Shown: positions 36,424 through 44,958 of the stretch, piece after piece
How the letters are laid out: the number at the start of each line of letters is the position of its first letter
Position numbering within the stretch: position 1 is the stretch's first letter
NCBI GenBank assembly: GCA_903842595.1
Contig: CAIMMO010000152.1
Coordinates: forward strand, 1 to 64,000
Length of the DNA stretch: 64,000 nucleotides
Reading direction: 5' to 3'
DNA from: an uncultured Alphaproteobacteria bacterium
GTDB taxonomy: Bacteria; Pseudomonadota; Alphaproteobacteria; Caulobacterales; Hyphomonadaceae
Translations under genes and position numbers: made by a program
The notes under the pieces: generated by a model
Told to the model about the DNA's origin: nothing
Databases searched by the model: none
Seen by the model: only the letters and a program-made list of their open reading frames with translations

Positions 36424-37071
36424 TTACGCGTCGCGCAGGTTCCACTCATAGACGACCGTGTGGCCGCAGACGTCCCGGGCGGCGCCGTCGATCTTCGCGG
36501 GCATGAAGCGCTCGCCACGGATCCATTTGGCTGCGGCTTCGTCGAGGCGGGTGTGACCGCTGGAGCGCGCGACGCTCACGGATGTGACGCGGCCGTTCGA
36601 GGCGACACAGACATCAAGCTGCGTGACGCCCTGTTCACCCGCGCGCTGCGAGGCGGTGGGGTAGGCGGGCTTGTCGCTTGCGATCAGCCGGGGGGCCGAG
36701 CGCGAGTGGACGGGCGCGTGCGCCGCGATGACGGGCGCGGGTTCAGGAGCGGGCGGAGCTTCGATCACCGGCGCGGCGATTACCGGAATTTCTTCCGGCA
36801 CGAACGCGATCTCCGGCGCGACGAGCGGGGGCGGCGTCGGCGGGGCAGGCGTGTCTTCCACTGCTTCGACGACGGGCAGCGGCTCGATCTCCTCGACCAC
36901 GGGCGGGGCGGGGGGGTCGATGAAGACAAGTTCGGAGGAGATGCGTTCCATGCGCTCGGCGTTGAAGTTCATCGCCGTGAAGAGGCCGCCCATGCCAAAG
37001 GTCAGCGCAACAGCTGCGACTGCGCCGAAGGCCTGTGTGCCTTTGCCCTGTCTCTGGTTGCCGCCGTACAT
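36424..37071 (-). CDS. TonB-family energy transducer
   Basis: 215 residues. One N-terminal membrane anchor (AFGAVAAVALTFGMGGLFTAM), a Pro/Glu/Val-rich periplasmic spacer (about 50-115), and a C-terminal TonB domain (SDKPAYPTASQRAGEQGVTQLDVCVASNGRV to the end). TonB couples the proton gradient to outer-membrane receptors such as the one at 46688. GGAGG lies 9 bp before the ATG at 37071. The C-terminal domain has two cysteines. No exbB/exbD nearby. Confidence 0.85.
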   Translation of the reverse strand: MYGGNQRQGKGTQAFGAVAAVALTFGMGGLFTAMNFNAERMERISSELVFIDPPAPPVVEEIEPLPVVEAVEDTPAPPTPPPLVAPEIAFVPEEIPVIAAPVIEAPPAPEPAPVIAAHAPVHSRSAPRLIASDKPAYPTASQRAGEQGVTQLDVCVASNGRVTSVSVARSSGHTRLDEAAAKWIRGERFMPAKIDGAARDVCGHTVVYEWNLRDA

Positions 37072-37633
37072 GGTGAGAACCTCCTCCTTTTTGCGGGTCA
37101 GGAGACTTTGCTCGTGCGCCGCATATTCAACATGGGGGCCAGACAATCTGGACCTACGCTGTTCTGCTCCCGAAACGCAGCGCCGTTGCGGCTGATTCCG
37201 GTATGCAGCTGCAGCGAATATGGCGGCGCGGTGGGGAATGCGGCGGGAGTGTGATGCTGGCGCTTTAGGTCCGTATACGGACAAACGGCAGCTGCCTCAG
37301 ACGCGCGGGAGCATGAGCATCAGAGGTTCGCAGACTGCGGGAGACACTTTCCGTCCGCGCGCGGCCTTGCGACCCCTGGCGATCACCATGATCACCAGCG
37401 GCCAGAAGTTCAGCGAGAGCCGGCAGATCACGGATGGGCGACAAGGGGACATGTCCTGCGCTTCCTGAGCGTGAACAAACGGCCCCATCTTCCCCCGCCG
37501 GTCCAGCGCCAGTGTTTCCCCCGGGGTTCGGACACCTGTTTTTCCCCAAACCCGGCGCCGGAACGTGCCCTGGCCATGGCGCGGGGCGGCGCGTTGGCCT
37601 AACCATGGGTGGTCATTCATTGCGAGGTTTTCC
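37072..37633. other. Intergenic region with palindromes between tonB and an ACT-domain gene
   Basis: About 560 bases. It contains GTCCGTATACGGAC (37269-37282) and GGACATGTCC (37447-37456), and a GGGGTTCGGACACC stretch near 37521. A minus-strand frame across 37297-37722 has atypical codon use and is not called. The region looks like regulatory or repeat DNA. Confidence 0.4.
37269..37282. promoter_or_regulatory. 14-bp perfect palindrome upstream of tonB
   Basis: GTCCGTATACGGAC, an uninterrupted palindrome about 200 bp before tonB. Length and symmetry fit a dimeric regulator's operator; the regulator is unknown. Confidence 0.4.
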
Positions 37634-38143
37634 ATGACGTTGCTTGTCCTCAGCGTTGTCGGCAGCGACCGGCCTGGCCTGACCAAGGCGCTGGCGGCGG
37701 CTGTGCTGTCGGCGGGGGGCAACTGGCTCGAGAGCCATCTGTCGCGGCTGGGCGGGCTCTATGTCGGCTCGGTGCTGGTCGATCTTTCGGAGGGCAGGGT
37801 TGAGGCGTTGCGGGCTGCGGTATCCGCCGTGGATGCGGCGGGGCTGGAAGTGCGGATTGCGCCGGCGGGCGCGCCTGCAGCCGTGGCGGGGGAGACGCTG
37901 GAGTTCAGCGTGGTGGGCCAGGACCGGCCCGGCATCGTTCGCCAGGTGACGGCGACGATCAGCGATCTCGGCGCGAATATCGAAAGCTTCCGCACATGGC
38001 TGAGCACGGGGGCGCATTCTGGCGCGCCGCTCTTCAACATGGCGGCGAATCTGCGCCTGCCTGCGGGGTTGTCTGCGGTCATGGTGCAGGATGCGCTGGA
38101 GGCGATCTCGGGCGAGATCATGGTGGATGTGGCGGTAGGCTAG
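37634..38143 (+). CDS. Double ACT-domain protein, GcvR-like
   Basis: 169 residues with two ACT domains: residues 2-80 (LVLSVVGSDRPGLTKALAAAV) and 88-169 (LEFSVVGQDRPGIVRQVTATI). Both have the GxDRPG turn that binds small ligands. The layout matches the glycine-cleavage regulator GcvR, which acts by protein contact without a DNA-binding domain. The target here is unknown. The ATG at 37634 directly begins the first ACT strand. Confidence 0.85.
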   Translation: MTLLVLSVVGSDRPGLTKALAAAVLSAGGNWLESHLSRLGGLYVGSVLVDLSEGRVEALRAAVSAVDAAGLEVRIAPAGAPAAVAGETLEFSVVGQDRPGIVRQVTATISDLGANIESFRTWLSTGAHSGAPLFNMAANLRLPAGLSAVMVQDALEAISGEIMVDVAVG

Positions 38144-38171
38144 GCTGTCCGTCGGCCGGGGGCGTTGTTCG

Positions 38172-39404
38172 ATGACGGCAATCGCACCATCGCCGCCCGG
38201 TGTGGGGATGGCAGGCAGGCAGGGCTTCATCGCCGCGCTCGGCATTGGCCAGATCTGTTCGTGGGGTGCGCTCTACTATGCCTTTCCGCTGATCGCCGAG
38301 CAGATCGAACGCGAGACAGGCTGGTCGCGCACCTCGCTCTATGGCGCGGCGACGGCGGGGTTGCTGATCGCGGCGGCGGCGTCTTTCCCGCTTGGGCGGG
38401 CGATCGATCGCGGGCATGGCCGTTTCATCATGACGGGCGGGTCGCTGCTGGCGGGGCTGGTGATGCTGGCCTGGTCGCAGGTCAGTGATCTTGTCGGGCT
38501 CTATGTGATTGTCGGACTGCTTGGCGTGCTTCAGGCGGCGACGCTTTATGAGGCGGCGTTCGCAGTCGCGGCGCGCCGCTTCGGCGCTGTGGGCGCCCGC
38601 GACGCAATTGTCGCCGTGACGCTGTGGGCCGGCTTTGCCTCGACCGTGTTCATCCCGCTGATCCAGCTGATGATCGACCTGTGGGGCTGGCGCGGCGCGG
38701 TGACGGCGCTCGGCGTCATCAATCTGGTGGTCTGTGCGGGGCTCTATGGCTGGGCGATCCGGCCGGAGTGCGACATCATCCAGCGCGATCTTGCCGGTCC
38801 GCAGGGGGCGAAGGGAGGGTCGGGCGTGCGCCAGGCGATGGCCTCGCCCGTGTTCTGGAGCCTGACGCTGGCCTACACGGCGCATGCCGCCGTGTTCACG
38901 GCCTTCACCTTCCATCTCTATCCGCTGTTGCTGGAGCGCGGCTTCGAAACGGCGGCCATCATCGCCGCGATGGCCGTGATCGGGCCTGGGCAGGTGGGCG
39001 GGCGCATTGCGATGACGATCTTCGCAGGCAAGGCCCCGATGCGGGTTATCGGTTCATGGGTGGTGGCAGGTTTTGCATTGAGTCTCGCCATGCTGGTGTG
39101 GCTGCCGCCGTCCTTCGCGGCGATCATCGCCGTGGTGGCGCTCTACAGCGTGACGAACGGCATCCTCACCATCGTGCGCGGCGCCTCCATCCCGGAGATG
39201 GTCAGCCGGCAGGATTATGGCGCGATCGCCGGCGTAGTGAACACGCCGGCCACCGTTGCCCGTGCGCTGGCGCCGCTCGGCGCGGCGGCGCTGTGGTCGG
39301 TCAACAGCACGTACGATCCTGTGCTGGTCGCGATGCTGGCGGGCGCGATCGTGCTGGCGGCGGGGTTCTGGGTCGCAGCTGGGTTGGCGCGGCGCTCCAG
39401 ATAG
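38172..39404 (+). CDS. Major facilitator superfamily transporter
   Basis: 410 residues with about 12 hydrophobic segments. The GxxxD(R/K)-like loop appears as LGRAIDRGHGR between helices 2 and 3. It belongs to the general MFS_1 group that includes oxalate/formate and monocarboxylate carriers; the substrate is unclear. The ATG at 38172 or that at 38208 (MAGRQGFIAALG) may be the start. It converges with dapF with a 9-bp gap. Confidence 0.82.
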   Translation: MTAIAPSPPGVGMAGRQGFIAALGIGQICSWGALYYAFPLIAEQIERETGWSRTSLYGAATAGLLIAAAASFPLGRAIDRGHGRFIMTGGSLLAGLVMLAWSQVSDLVGLYVIVGLLGVLQAATLYEAAFAVAARRFGAVGARDAIVAVTLWAGFASTVFIPLIQLMIDLWGWRGAVTALGVINLVVCAGLYGWAIRPECDIIQRDLAGPQGAKGGSGVRQAMASPVFWSLTLAYTAHAAVFTAFTFHLYPLLLERGFETAAIIAAMAVIGPGQVGGRIAMTIFAGKAPMRVIGSWVVAGFALSLAMLVWLPPSFAAIIAVVALYSVTNGILTIVRGASIPEMVSRQDYGAIAGVVNTPATVARALAPLGAAALWSVNSTYDPVLVAMLAGAIVLAAGFWVAAGLARRSR

Positions 39405-39413
39405 CCGCGCCCC

Positions 39414-40247
39414 CTAAACCTCGCTCACATACTCGAGCTCGATCGGGCCGGTCATGATGACGTGGTCAGTGACATCGCTCCACTCGATCTCGATGTCGCC
39501 GCCGTCATTGTGGACGAGGGCCTTGCGGTCGGTGAGGCCTCGGCGTGCTGCGGCGACGATGGCGGCGCAGTTGTTGGAGCCGCAGGCGAGGGTGAGGCCG
39601 ACATTGCGTTCCCAGGTGCGCAGGCGCGTTTCGGTTCTCGAAAGCACCTGCAGGAAGCCGACATTGACGCCTTGCGGGAAGAGGGGATGCCATTCGACGA
39701 GGGAGCCCACGGCTTTGACATCGACGGTGTCGAGGTCGGGCACGAAGAAGACGACGTGGGGGTTGCCCATGTTCACGGCGCCGGGCAGCTGCAGGTAGGG
39801 GGAATCGATCGGTCCGATCTTGAGATCGATGCCACGCGTATCCATGCGTTCGGCCAGCGGGATCTCTTCCCACTTGAGAAGCGGCGAGCCCATGTCGACG
39901 GCGATACGCGCCATGCCTCTGGAGTCGGGCGCGATGCGGTCGGCTTTCAGCTTGCCGGCGACGGTCTCGATGACGAGCTTGTCCTTGCCGGTCTCTTCCA
40001 TGACGAGCCAGGCGACGCATCGTGTGGCGTTGCCGCAGGCCTCGGCGGAGGAGCCATCTCGGTTCCAGATGCGCATGAAGACGTCGCCGCGGAGCGTCTG
40101 CTCCATGGCGATAACCTGGTCGGCGCCGACGCCGGTCTTCGGGTCCGCGATGGCTGCGACCTGCTCGGGGGCCAAGCCCAGCCCGCCTTTCCTGTCGTCG
40201 AATATGACGAAGGAATTCCCGGCCCCATTCATCTTCCAGAATTTCAT
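39414..40247 (-). CDS. dapF: Diaminopimelate epimerase
   Basis: 277 residues. DapF interconverts LL- and meso-diaminopimelate for lysine and peptidoglycan. The N-terminus MKFWKMNGAGNSFVIFDDR and the two catalytic cysteines, in EACGNATRC and LACGSNNCA, are clear. Ser replaces the more common Thr after the second CG, as a mild variant. Stands alone. Confidence 0.95.
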   Translation of the reverse strand: MKFWKMNGAGNSFVIFDDRKGGLGLAPEQVAAIADPKTGVGADQVIAMEQTLRGDVFMRIWNRDGSSAEACGNATRCVAWLVMEETGKDKLVIETVAGKLKADRIAPDSRGMARIAVDMGSPLLKWEEIPLAERMDTRGIDLKIGPIDSPYLQLPGAVNMGNPHVVFFVPDLDTVDVKAVGSLVEWHPLFPQGVNVGFLQVLSRTETRLRTWERNVGLTLACGSNNCAAIVAAARRGLTDRKALVHNDGGDIEIEWSDVTDHVIMTGPIELEYVSEV

Positions 40248-40294
40248 GGTGGGAGATTTAGGGTGTTGGGGGCGGCGAGGCTAGAGCGGATGGC

Positions 40295-40654
40295 CTACTG
40301 GTCGGGTTCGGCCTGTTTGCTGGCTGCGCGCAGGGCGGCGAAGTAGGCCATCAGCTCCTCCTTTTGCTTCTGCGGGATGATGAGGTTCGGCATGTTGGGG
40401 TGCGAGGTGCTGAACCAGACATTCAGCGCCATGGACGTCATGCCGGGCGTGGCGGCGACGCTGGAGAAGCTGGGCGCCTTTGCGAAGGGCGGCGTGGGAA
40501 TGCCGGGCTCGACCTCGTGGCAGCTGGCGCAGGCTTCGCGGGCGTAAGCCTTGCCGCGGGCGGCGTCACCGGTCTGTGCACTGGCGTCTGGAGAGGCGCA
40601 GACGGAGAGGAGCGCAAGCGCTGCACCAAGGCCCAACTGAGGGGGAAAAGGCAT
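40295..40654 (-). CDS. Periplasmic class I cytochrome c
   Basis: 119 residues with a signal peptide (SPDASAQTG). The haem site CASCH gives Cys42, Cys45 and His46; the distal Met is in HPNMPNL. It lacks a lipobox and is probably soluble. GGGAGGA lies before the ATG at 40654. The second single-haem cytochrome in the window; its partner is unknown. Confidence 0.9.
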   Translation of the reverse strand: MPFPPQLGLGAALALLSVCASPDASAQTGDAARGKAYAREACASCHEVEPGIPTPPFAKAPSFSSVAATPGMTSMALNVWFSTSHPNMPNLIIPQKQKEELMAYFAALRAASKQAEPDQ

Positions 40655-40760
40655 TAGATCCTCCCGTCTGCAGGGTAGAGCTTGCGCCTGTCCCGCCATG
40701 CCGGCTTGACGTGCATCAAGCTGCACTGCGGGGTCACGCGTGTTCTGCCTGCGCGAGCGG

Positions 40761-41051
40761 CTAGACGATGCCGGCAAGCCGGGTGAGTTCGGCGACATAA
40801 GCCTTGAATGCGCGGCGGCCGTCCGCCGTGAGCTTCAGCCAGGTGCGCTGGCGGCCGCCGCGGGCGGCCTTGGAGATGGCGAGGTAACCAGCATCCTCAA
40901 GCTGTTTCACGTGCTTGGACATGACCGAGTCCGATACGCCGATGGCGTCGCGGACGGTGGCGAACTCGGCCAGATCGACGTCGGCGAGGATTGCGCAGAT
41001 CTGCAGCCGCCCGGGGGCGTGGATCACGGCGTCTATCACCGGAGCTTTCAT
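40761..41051 (-). CDS. Winged-helix transcriptional regulator (HTH_34/ArsR-like)
   Basis: 96 residues, essentially one winged-helix domain: RLQICAILADVDLAEFATVRDAIGVSDSVMSKHVKQLEDAGYLAISKAARGGRQRTWLKLTADG. Proteins of this size regulate a neighbouring membrane-protein gene. Its ATG overlaps the stop of the upstream gene by 4 bp, so the two are co-translated. The TTTCCA/TGGAAA array at 41511-41576 is the likely target. Confidence 0.88.
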   Translation of the reverse strand: MKAPVIDAVIHAPGRLQICAILADVDLAEFATVRDAIGVSDSVMSKHVKQLEDAGYLAISKAARGGRQRTWLKLTADGRRAFKAYVAELTRLAGIV

Positions 41052-41518
41052 GGCTCACGCGTCTTGGCGAGAAACGCCCTTATCCAGAGCCATGAACCAG
41101 CCATCGCGATGGCGAAGGCGGCGATGCCGACAGGGATGCCGGCCCAGATCTGTTGCTGGCGGCCAAAATGGAGGCCGACAAGCGTCAGGACAAGCAGGAC
41201 TGCGCCGAGACCGATTGCGACCCAGCGCGCGCGTCTGGGCGAGACGCCGCTGATCCAGATGCCGGTACGGTCCGACCATGCCTTGGCGAGCAGGCCGAGG
41301 CCGACGACGCCCCCGGCCGAGCAGAACACGTTGAAGGGCAAGTCGAAGGCCTGCCCGCCAACCATCACGCCGACGATGGCGGAATAGATCAGCGCGTCGT
41401 GAAGGGCGGCCTTGCCGTCACTGACCGCGGCACGAACCGCGTTGCCCGACTTGCGGATGAGATCGAGCGCCTCGGCAGGGGAGCGGTGGTCGTTCATCGG
41501 CGCAAGCTCGCTTTCCAT
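41048..41518 (-). CDS. Small membrane protein co-encoded with a wHTH regulator
   Basis: 156 residues with about four hydrophobic segments (from 45 to 145) and a basic charged N-terminus. Start either at 41518 or at 41497 (MNDHRSP); the first lies inside an operator palindrome and neither has a clear ribosome site. It resembles the uncharacterised membrane partners often paired with HTH_34 regulators. The transported or sensed compound is unknown. Confidence 0.7.
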   Translation of the reverse strand: MESELAPMNDHRSPAEALDLIRKSGNAVRAAVSDGKAALHDALIYSAIVGVMVGGQAFDLPFNVFCSAGGVVGLGLLAKAWSDRTGIWISGVSPRRARWVAIGLGAVLLVLTLVGLHFGRQQQIWAGIPVGIAAFAIAMAGSWLWIRAFLAKTREP

Positions 41519-41576
41519 GATGGAAAGTAAGGCTCACTTTCCAGTTTGCCAAGTTAAAGCTTTCCATCTTGGAAAG
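41511..41576. promoter_or_regulatory. TTTCCA/TGGAAA operator array
   Basis: Two palindromes, CTTTCCAT-G-ATGGAAAG (41511-41527) and CTTTCCA-TCT-TGGAAAG (41560-41576), have centres 49 bp apart. A half-site ACTTTCCA (41536-41543) lies between them. They occupy the region between the membrane-protein/wHTH operon and the divergent peptidase gene, the right place for autoregulation by the wHTH protein. Confidence 0.6.
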
Positions 41577-41642
41577 TGAGGACGTGTTGCTTGCGCGGCT
41601 GGGTCTGGCTGCTAACCCTGCCCCCCGGAACGGGAGATATGC

Positions 41643-43805
41643 ATGCGACTGATGCTTGCCGGCGCGATGGTGCTATTGGCCGCGTGCGCCAGCCAGGAGA
41701 TGACAAAAGTGACGACGGCGATCGACCGCGAGAAGCATCTCTATCTTGAAGAGGTGGAGGGCGTGGAGGCGCTGGCGTGGGTGCGCTCGCAGAATGACCG
41801 GACGCTGGCGATCCTGGAGAACGATGCGCGGTTCAAGGGATATTATGAGGCGGCGCTGGGAATCGCGACGTCGAAGGAGCGGATCCCGTACGGGTCGATC
41901 CGGCAGGGCCACGTCTACAATTTCTGGCAGGACGAGGCGCATGAGCGCGGCCTTTGGCGGCGCACGACGCCGGCAAGCTATGCGAGCGCCGCGCCCGAAT
42001 GGGAGACACTGCTCGATCTCGATGCGCTGGCGAAGGCTGAGGGGGCGAACTGGGTCTACAAGGGCGTGTCATGCCTGAAGCCGGAGCAGACGCGCTGCCT
42101 GCTGTCGCTGTCCGATGGCGGCAAGGATGCTGTGCGCGTGCGCGAGTATTCGATCGCGGAGGGCGGGGCGAAGGCTGGCTTCGTGGCGGGCGGGTTCGAC
42201 ATTCCCGAGGCCAAGAGCTCGATCGCGTGGCAGGACAAGGACACGCTGCTGATCGCGACGGACTGGGGCAATGAGAACAAGGATCTTACGGGCGACAAGG
42301 CGACGCTCACGGAGTCCGGCTATCCCTTCGTGATCAAGCGGCTGAAGCGCGGGCAGGCCCTGCGCGATGCGGTGGAAGTGTTTCGTGGCGAGCGGACCGA
42401 TGTCGCGACCTCGCCTGTGTCGCTGGAGGACGGCGCGGGCAATCAATGGTTCGGCGCAGTGCGGGCGGAGACGTTCTACACGTCGAGCTGGTTCATCTTC
42501 TCCCGGGCGGGCGAGGGGCGGACGCTGAAACTGCCGATCCCGGCGAAGTCGAGCCCGCAAGGTATTTTTGCCGACACGCTGTTGCTGACGCTGGAGGAGG
42601 ACTGGACGCCTGAGGGGCAGGGCGAGTTCAAGGCTGGCGATCTTGTCGGCTTCAACTGGTCGGGCTTCGTGGCGGATGGAAACCTTCCCAAGGTCGACCT
42701 CGTGTTCCGGCCGACGCCAAAGCAGGCGCTGCAGGGTGTGGGCATCACGAAGAACAACGTGCTGGTGAACATCTCCGACAATGTGGTCGTGAAGGTGATG
42801 GCCTACAGGAAGGACGGCGCGAACTGGATATCGAGCGAAGTAAAGCTGCCGCCGAACGGATCGGCGGGCGTTATCTTTTCCGATAGCGAGGAGTCGACCG
42901 CGTTCCTTGGATACGAAGGCTATCTCTCACCGGACACGCTCTACACCTATGACAGCACTTCCGGCGCGGTGGCGGCGATCAAGCAGCTGCCGGCATGGTT
43001 CGATGCGGGGCCGTACAAGGTCGACCAGTATGAGGCGACATCGAAGGATGGGACGAAGGTGCCCTATTTCGTGGTGCACAAGACCGACATCAAGCTCGAT
43101 GGGTCGAACCCTGCGCTGGTCTATGGCTATGGCGGTTTCCAGGTGAGCCAGACGCCGGGCTATTCGGGCACGGTGGGCAAGCTGTGGCTGGAGCAGGGCG
43201 GCGTCTATGTGATGGCGAACATCCGCGGTGGCGGCGAGTTCGGGCCGTCATGGCACCAGGCGGGCCTCAAGACGAAGCGGCAGGTCGTGTATGATGACTT
43301 CATCGCGGTGGCCGAGGACCTCGTGAAGCGGAAGATCTCGTCGCCGAAGAAGCTGGGCGCGATGGGCGGATCAAATGGCGGTCTGCTGATGGGCGTGATG
43401 TACACGCAGCGCCCGGACCTGTTCAACGCGATCGTCTGTCAGGTGCCGCTGCTCGACATGCTGCGCTATCACATGCTGCTGGCGGGCGCGTCCTGGATGG
43501 CCGAGTATGGCGATCCGGACGTGGCCGAGGAGCGTGCCTTCCTCGAGAAGCTGTCGCCGTATCACAATGTGGATCCGGCCAGGACCTATCCGGAAATCTA
43601 CTTCGAGACATCGACCAAGGACGATCGTGTACATCCGGGCCACGCCCGCAAGATGGCAAAGCTTCTCGAAGAGATGGGCAAGCCGTTTCTGTATTATGAG
43701 AACATCGACGGCGGTCACTCCGCGGCGGCGAACCAGCGCGAGGCGGCGAGGCGCTCCGCACTGGAGTTCACCTATCTGGCGCGGAAGCTGATGGACGGGA
43801 AATAG
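41643..43805 (+). CDS. Prolyl oligopeptidase family (S9) serine peptidase, lipoprotein
   Basis: 720 residues. Signal ends LLAAC, a lipobox. N-terminal seven-bladed propeller region to about 460, then the alpha/beta hydrolase domain. The catalytic triad is Ser577 (GGSNGGLLMG), Asp660 or Asp661 (TKDDRVHP) and His692 (DGGHSAA). S9A enzymes cut short proline-containing peptides. GGGAG lies before the ATG. Divergent from the wHTH operon and sharing its operator region. Confidence 0.93.
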   Translation: MRLMLAGAMVLLAACASQEMTKVTTAIDREKHLYLEEVEGVEALAWVRSQNDRTLAILENDARFKGYYEAALGIATSKERIPYGSIRQGHVYNFWQDEAHERGLWRRTTPASYASAAPEWETLLDLDALAKAEGANWVYKGVSCLKPEQTRCLLSLSDGGKDAVRVREYSIAEGGAKAGFVAGGFDIPEAKSSIAWQDKDTLLIATDWGNENKDLTGDKATLTESGYPFVIKRLKRGQALRDAVEVFRGERTDVATSPVSLEDGAGNQWFGAVRAETFYTSSWFIFSRAGEGRTLKLPIPAKSSPQGIFADTLLLTLEEDWTPEGQGEFKAGDLVGFNWSGFVADGNLPKVDLVFRPTPKQALQGVGITKNNVLVNISDNVVVKVMAYRKDGANWISSEVKLPPNGSAGVIFSDSEESTAFLGYEGYLSPDTLYTYDSTSGAVAAIKQLPAWFDAGPYKVDQYEATSKDGTKVPYFVVHKTDIKLDGSNPALVYGYGGFQVSQTPGYSGTVGKLWLEQGGVYVMANIRGGGEFGPSWHQAGLKTKRQVVYDDFIAVAEDLVKRKISSPKKLGAMGGSNGGLLMGVMYTQRPDLFNAIVCQVPLLDMLRYHMLLAGASWMAEYGDPDVAEERAFLEKLSPYHNVDPARTYPEIYFETSTKDDRVHPGHARKMAKLLEEMGKPFLYYENIDGGHSAAANQREAARRSALEFTYLARKLMDGK

Positions 43806-43946
43806 GCCCCGTTTCCAAGGCGCAGGTATTTTTCTCCCCGGCGGTGCGTTCGCGTGATAGCGCTTCGCTTCTGCATGGAAACAAGCATTGCGCGACGCGA
43901 CGCGGCGCGCCGGCTGGCGACAGGCCGCCGATCACAGGAGATCGAC

Positions 43947-44225
43947 ATGAAACTGCCCAACGACCACCAGACGATCGAGGCCGAGAGCTTTCTCGCCGAG
44001 AAGGGTGCGCTGAAGGGGCAGGTGGCGTTGCGCCCGGCCAAGGGGCAGAAGTTTCCAACCACGCTCCTGCTGGAAGGCAACAAGGCGCTGCTGCAGGACT
44101 ATCCGGTGGGCACACGCTTCAAGTTGCAGGTGAGCCTCGCCCAGCGTCCAGGCGGCGAGGATTATCTCTTCACCTCGTGGCAGTGGGACGCACGCGTGCT
44201 CTCACAGCCGGGCGACGAGATCTGA
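43947..44225 (+). CDS. Hypothetical protein
   Basis: 92 residues, no signal. AGGAG lies 6 bp before the ATG at 43947. The sequence is beta-rich (VALRPAKGQKF, LLLEGNKALL, FKLQVSLAQRPGGEDYLFTSWQW) and suggests a small OB- or SH3-like barrel. No family recognised. Confidence 0.65.
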   Translation: MKLPNDHQTIEAESFLAEKGALKGQVALRPAKGQKFPTTLLLEGNKALLQDYPVGTRFKLQVSLAQRPGGEDYLFTSWQWDARVLSQPGDEI

Positions 44226-44245
44226 GACAGGCCAAGTCGGGGCGG

Positions 44246-44716
44246 CTAGGCCGTTCCTGCCTGCAGCCGCTGATAGGCTTCGACCAGCGACGCGCAGGGC
44301 GGCAAGGGGACGTTTTCGAGATTTCCGGTCGATGGGCTCACGATCGGCATGCGGATCCCGACATGCAGGTGGCGGGTGGTCGGAACGGTGATCGTGCCGG
44401 CGGCTGTGCCCTGCTGGATGTTGCCGATATTGCCGGGCACTGCGCCGCGGCTGACGGCGATGCCGCTGGGGTTGGCGGACAGCTGGGCCTTGGTGTGCGG
44501 CCGGCTCGCGAAGTGCATGTGCATGAAATTGAAGTAGGTGCTCGCCACGTCGCTGAGCACTTTCGTGTCGTGCGGCTCGATCGCGATGATCTTTCCGTTC
44601 GTGACCGCGACGACCTGATTGGCCGGGTCGGTGGCACGGGCGCGGTGACCAGCGGATGCAGTCCCCGGCCTCCGGACCGGGTGTATGAAGAAGAAGACAT
44701 GTCGGCGGCGTCGCAG
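44246..44716 (-). CDS. M23 (LytM-like) peptidase domain with no normal start codon
   Basis: From the end of the open frame, ASAGHR, TDPANQVVAVTNGKIIAI, a HMHF stretch and TTRHLHVGIRMP follow the M23 zinc-endopeptidase layout (first His/Asp, then HxH). Only a GTG at 44560 is available inside, which would cut off the first half. Upstream to the stop near 44760 the only near-start is a CTG (44716). Either a non-AUG start or a decayed gene; I favour a real but unusual or damaged copy. Confidence 0.45.
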   Translation of the reverse strand: MRRRRHVFFFIHPVRRPGTASAGHRARATDPANQVVAVTNGKIIAIEPHDTKVLSDVASTYFNFMHMHFASRPHTKAQLSANPSGIAVSRGAVPGNIGNIQQGTAAGTITVPTTRHLHVGIRMPIVSPSTGNLENVPLPPCASLVEAYQRLQAGTA

Positions 44717-44958
44717 GCCCCGCCCATGACAGAAGCTTCATCGCCATGCATCCCGGGCGGCGTGCGGTCGGGAATCGCAATTGATTCAGTGATCTTCGCG
44801 CCATGCTGACGTTTGCCCAACGTGCCCGCGCAACCGTTCGCGTGCGCTGCGCGAACCGCGTGTGCGGCAGAGCGCGGACCGCGTGAAGGCTTGCAGTCAA
44901 TTCACTTGCTGCACTGGCCGCGGGCGCCATGGTCCCGGCAATGGTGATGGAGATAAAA

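Noticed and set aside
37297-37722. 141-codon minus-strand frame between tonB and the ACT gene
   Set aside because: Poor composition, no start context, and it overlaps the ACT-domain gene; probably repeat or regulatory DNA.
44202-44930. 242-codon minus-strand frame
   Set aside because: Different frame from the M23-like sequence; translation dominated by Arg, His and Pro without motifs.
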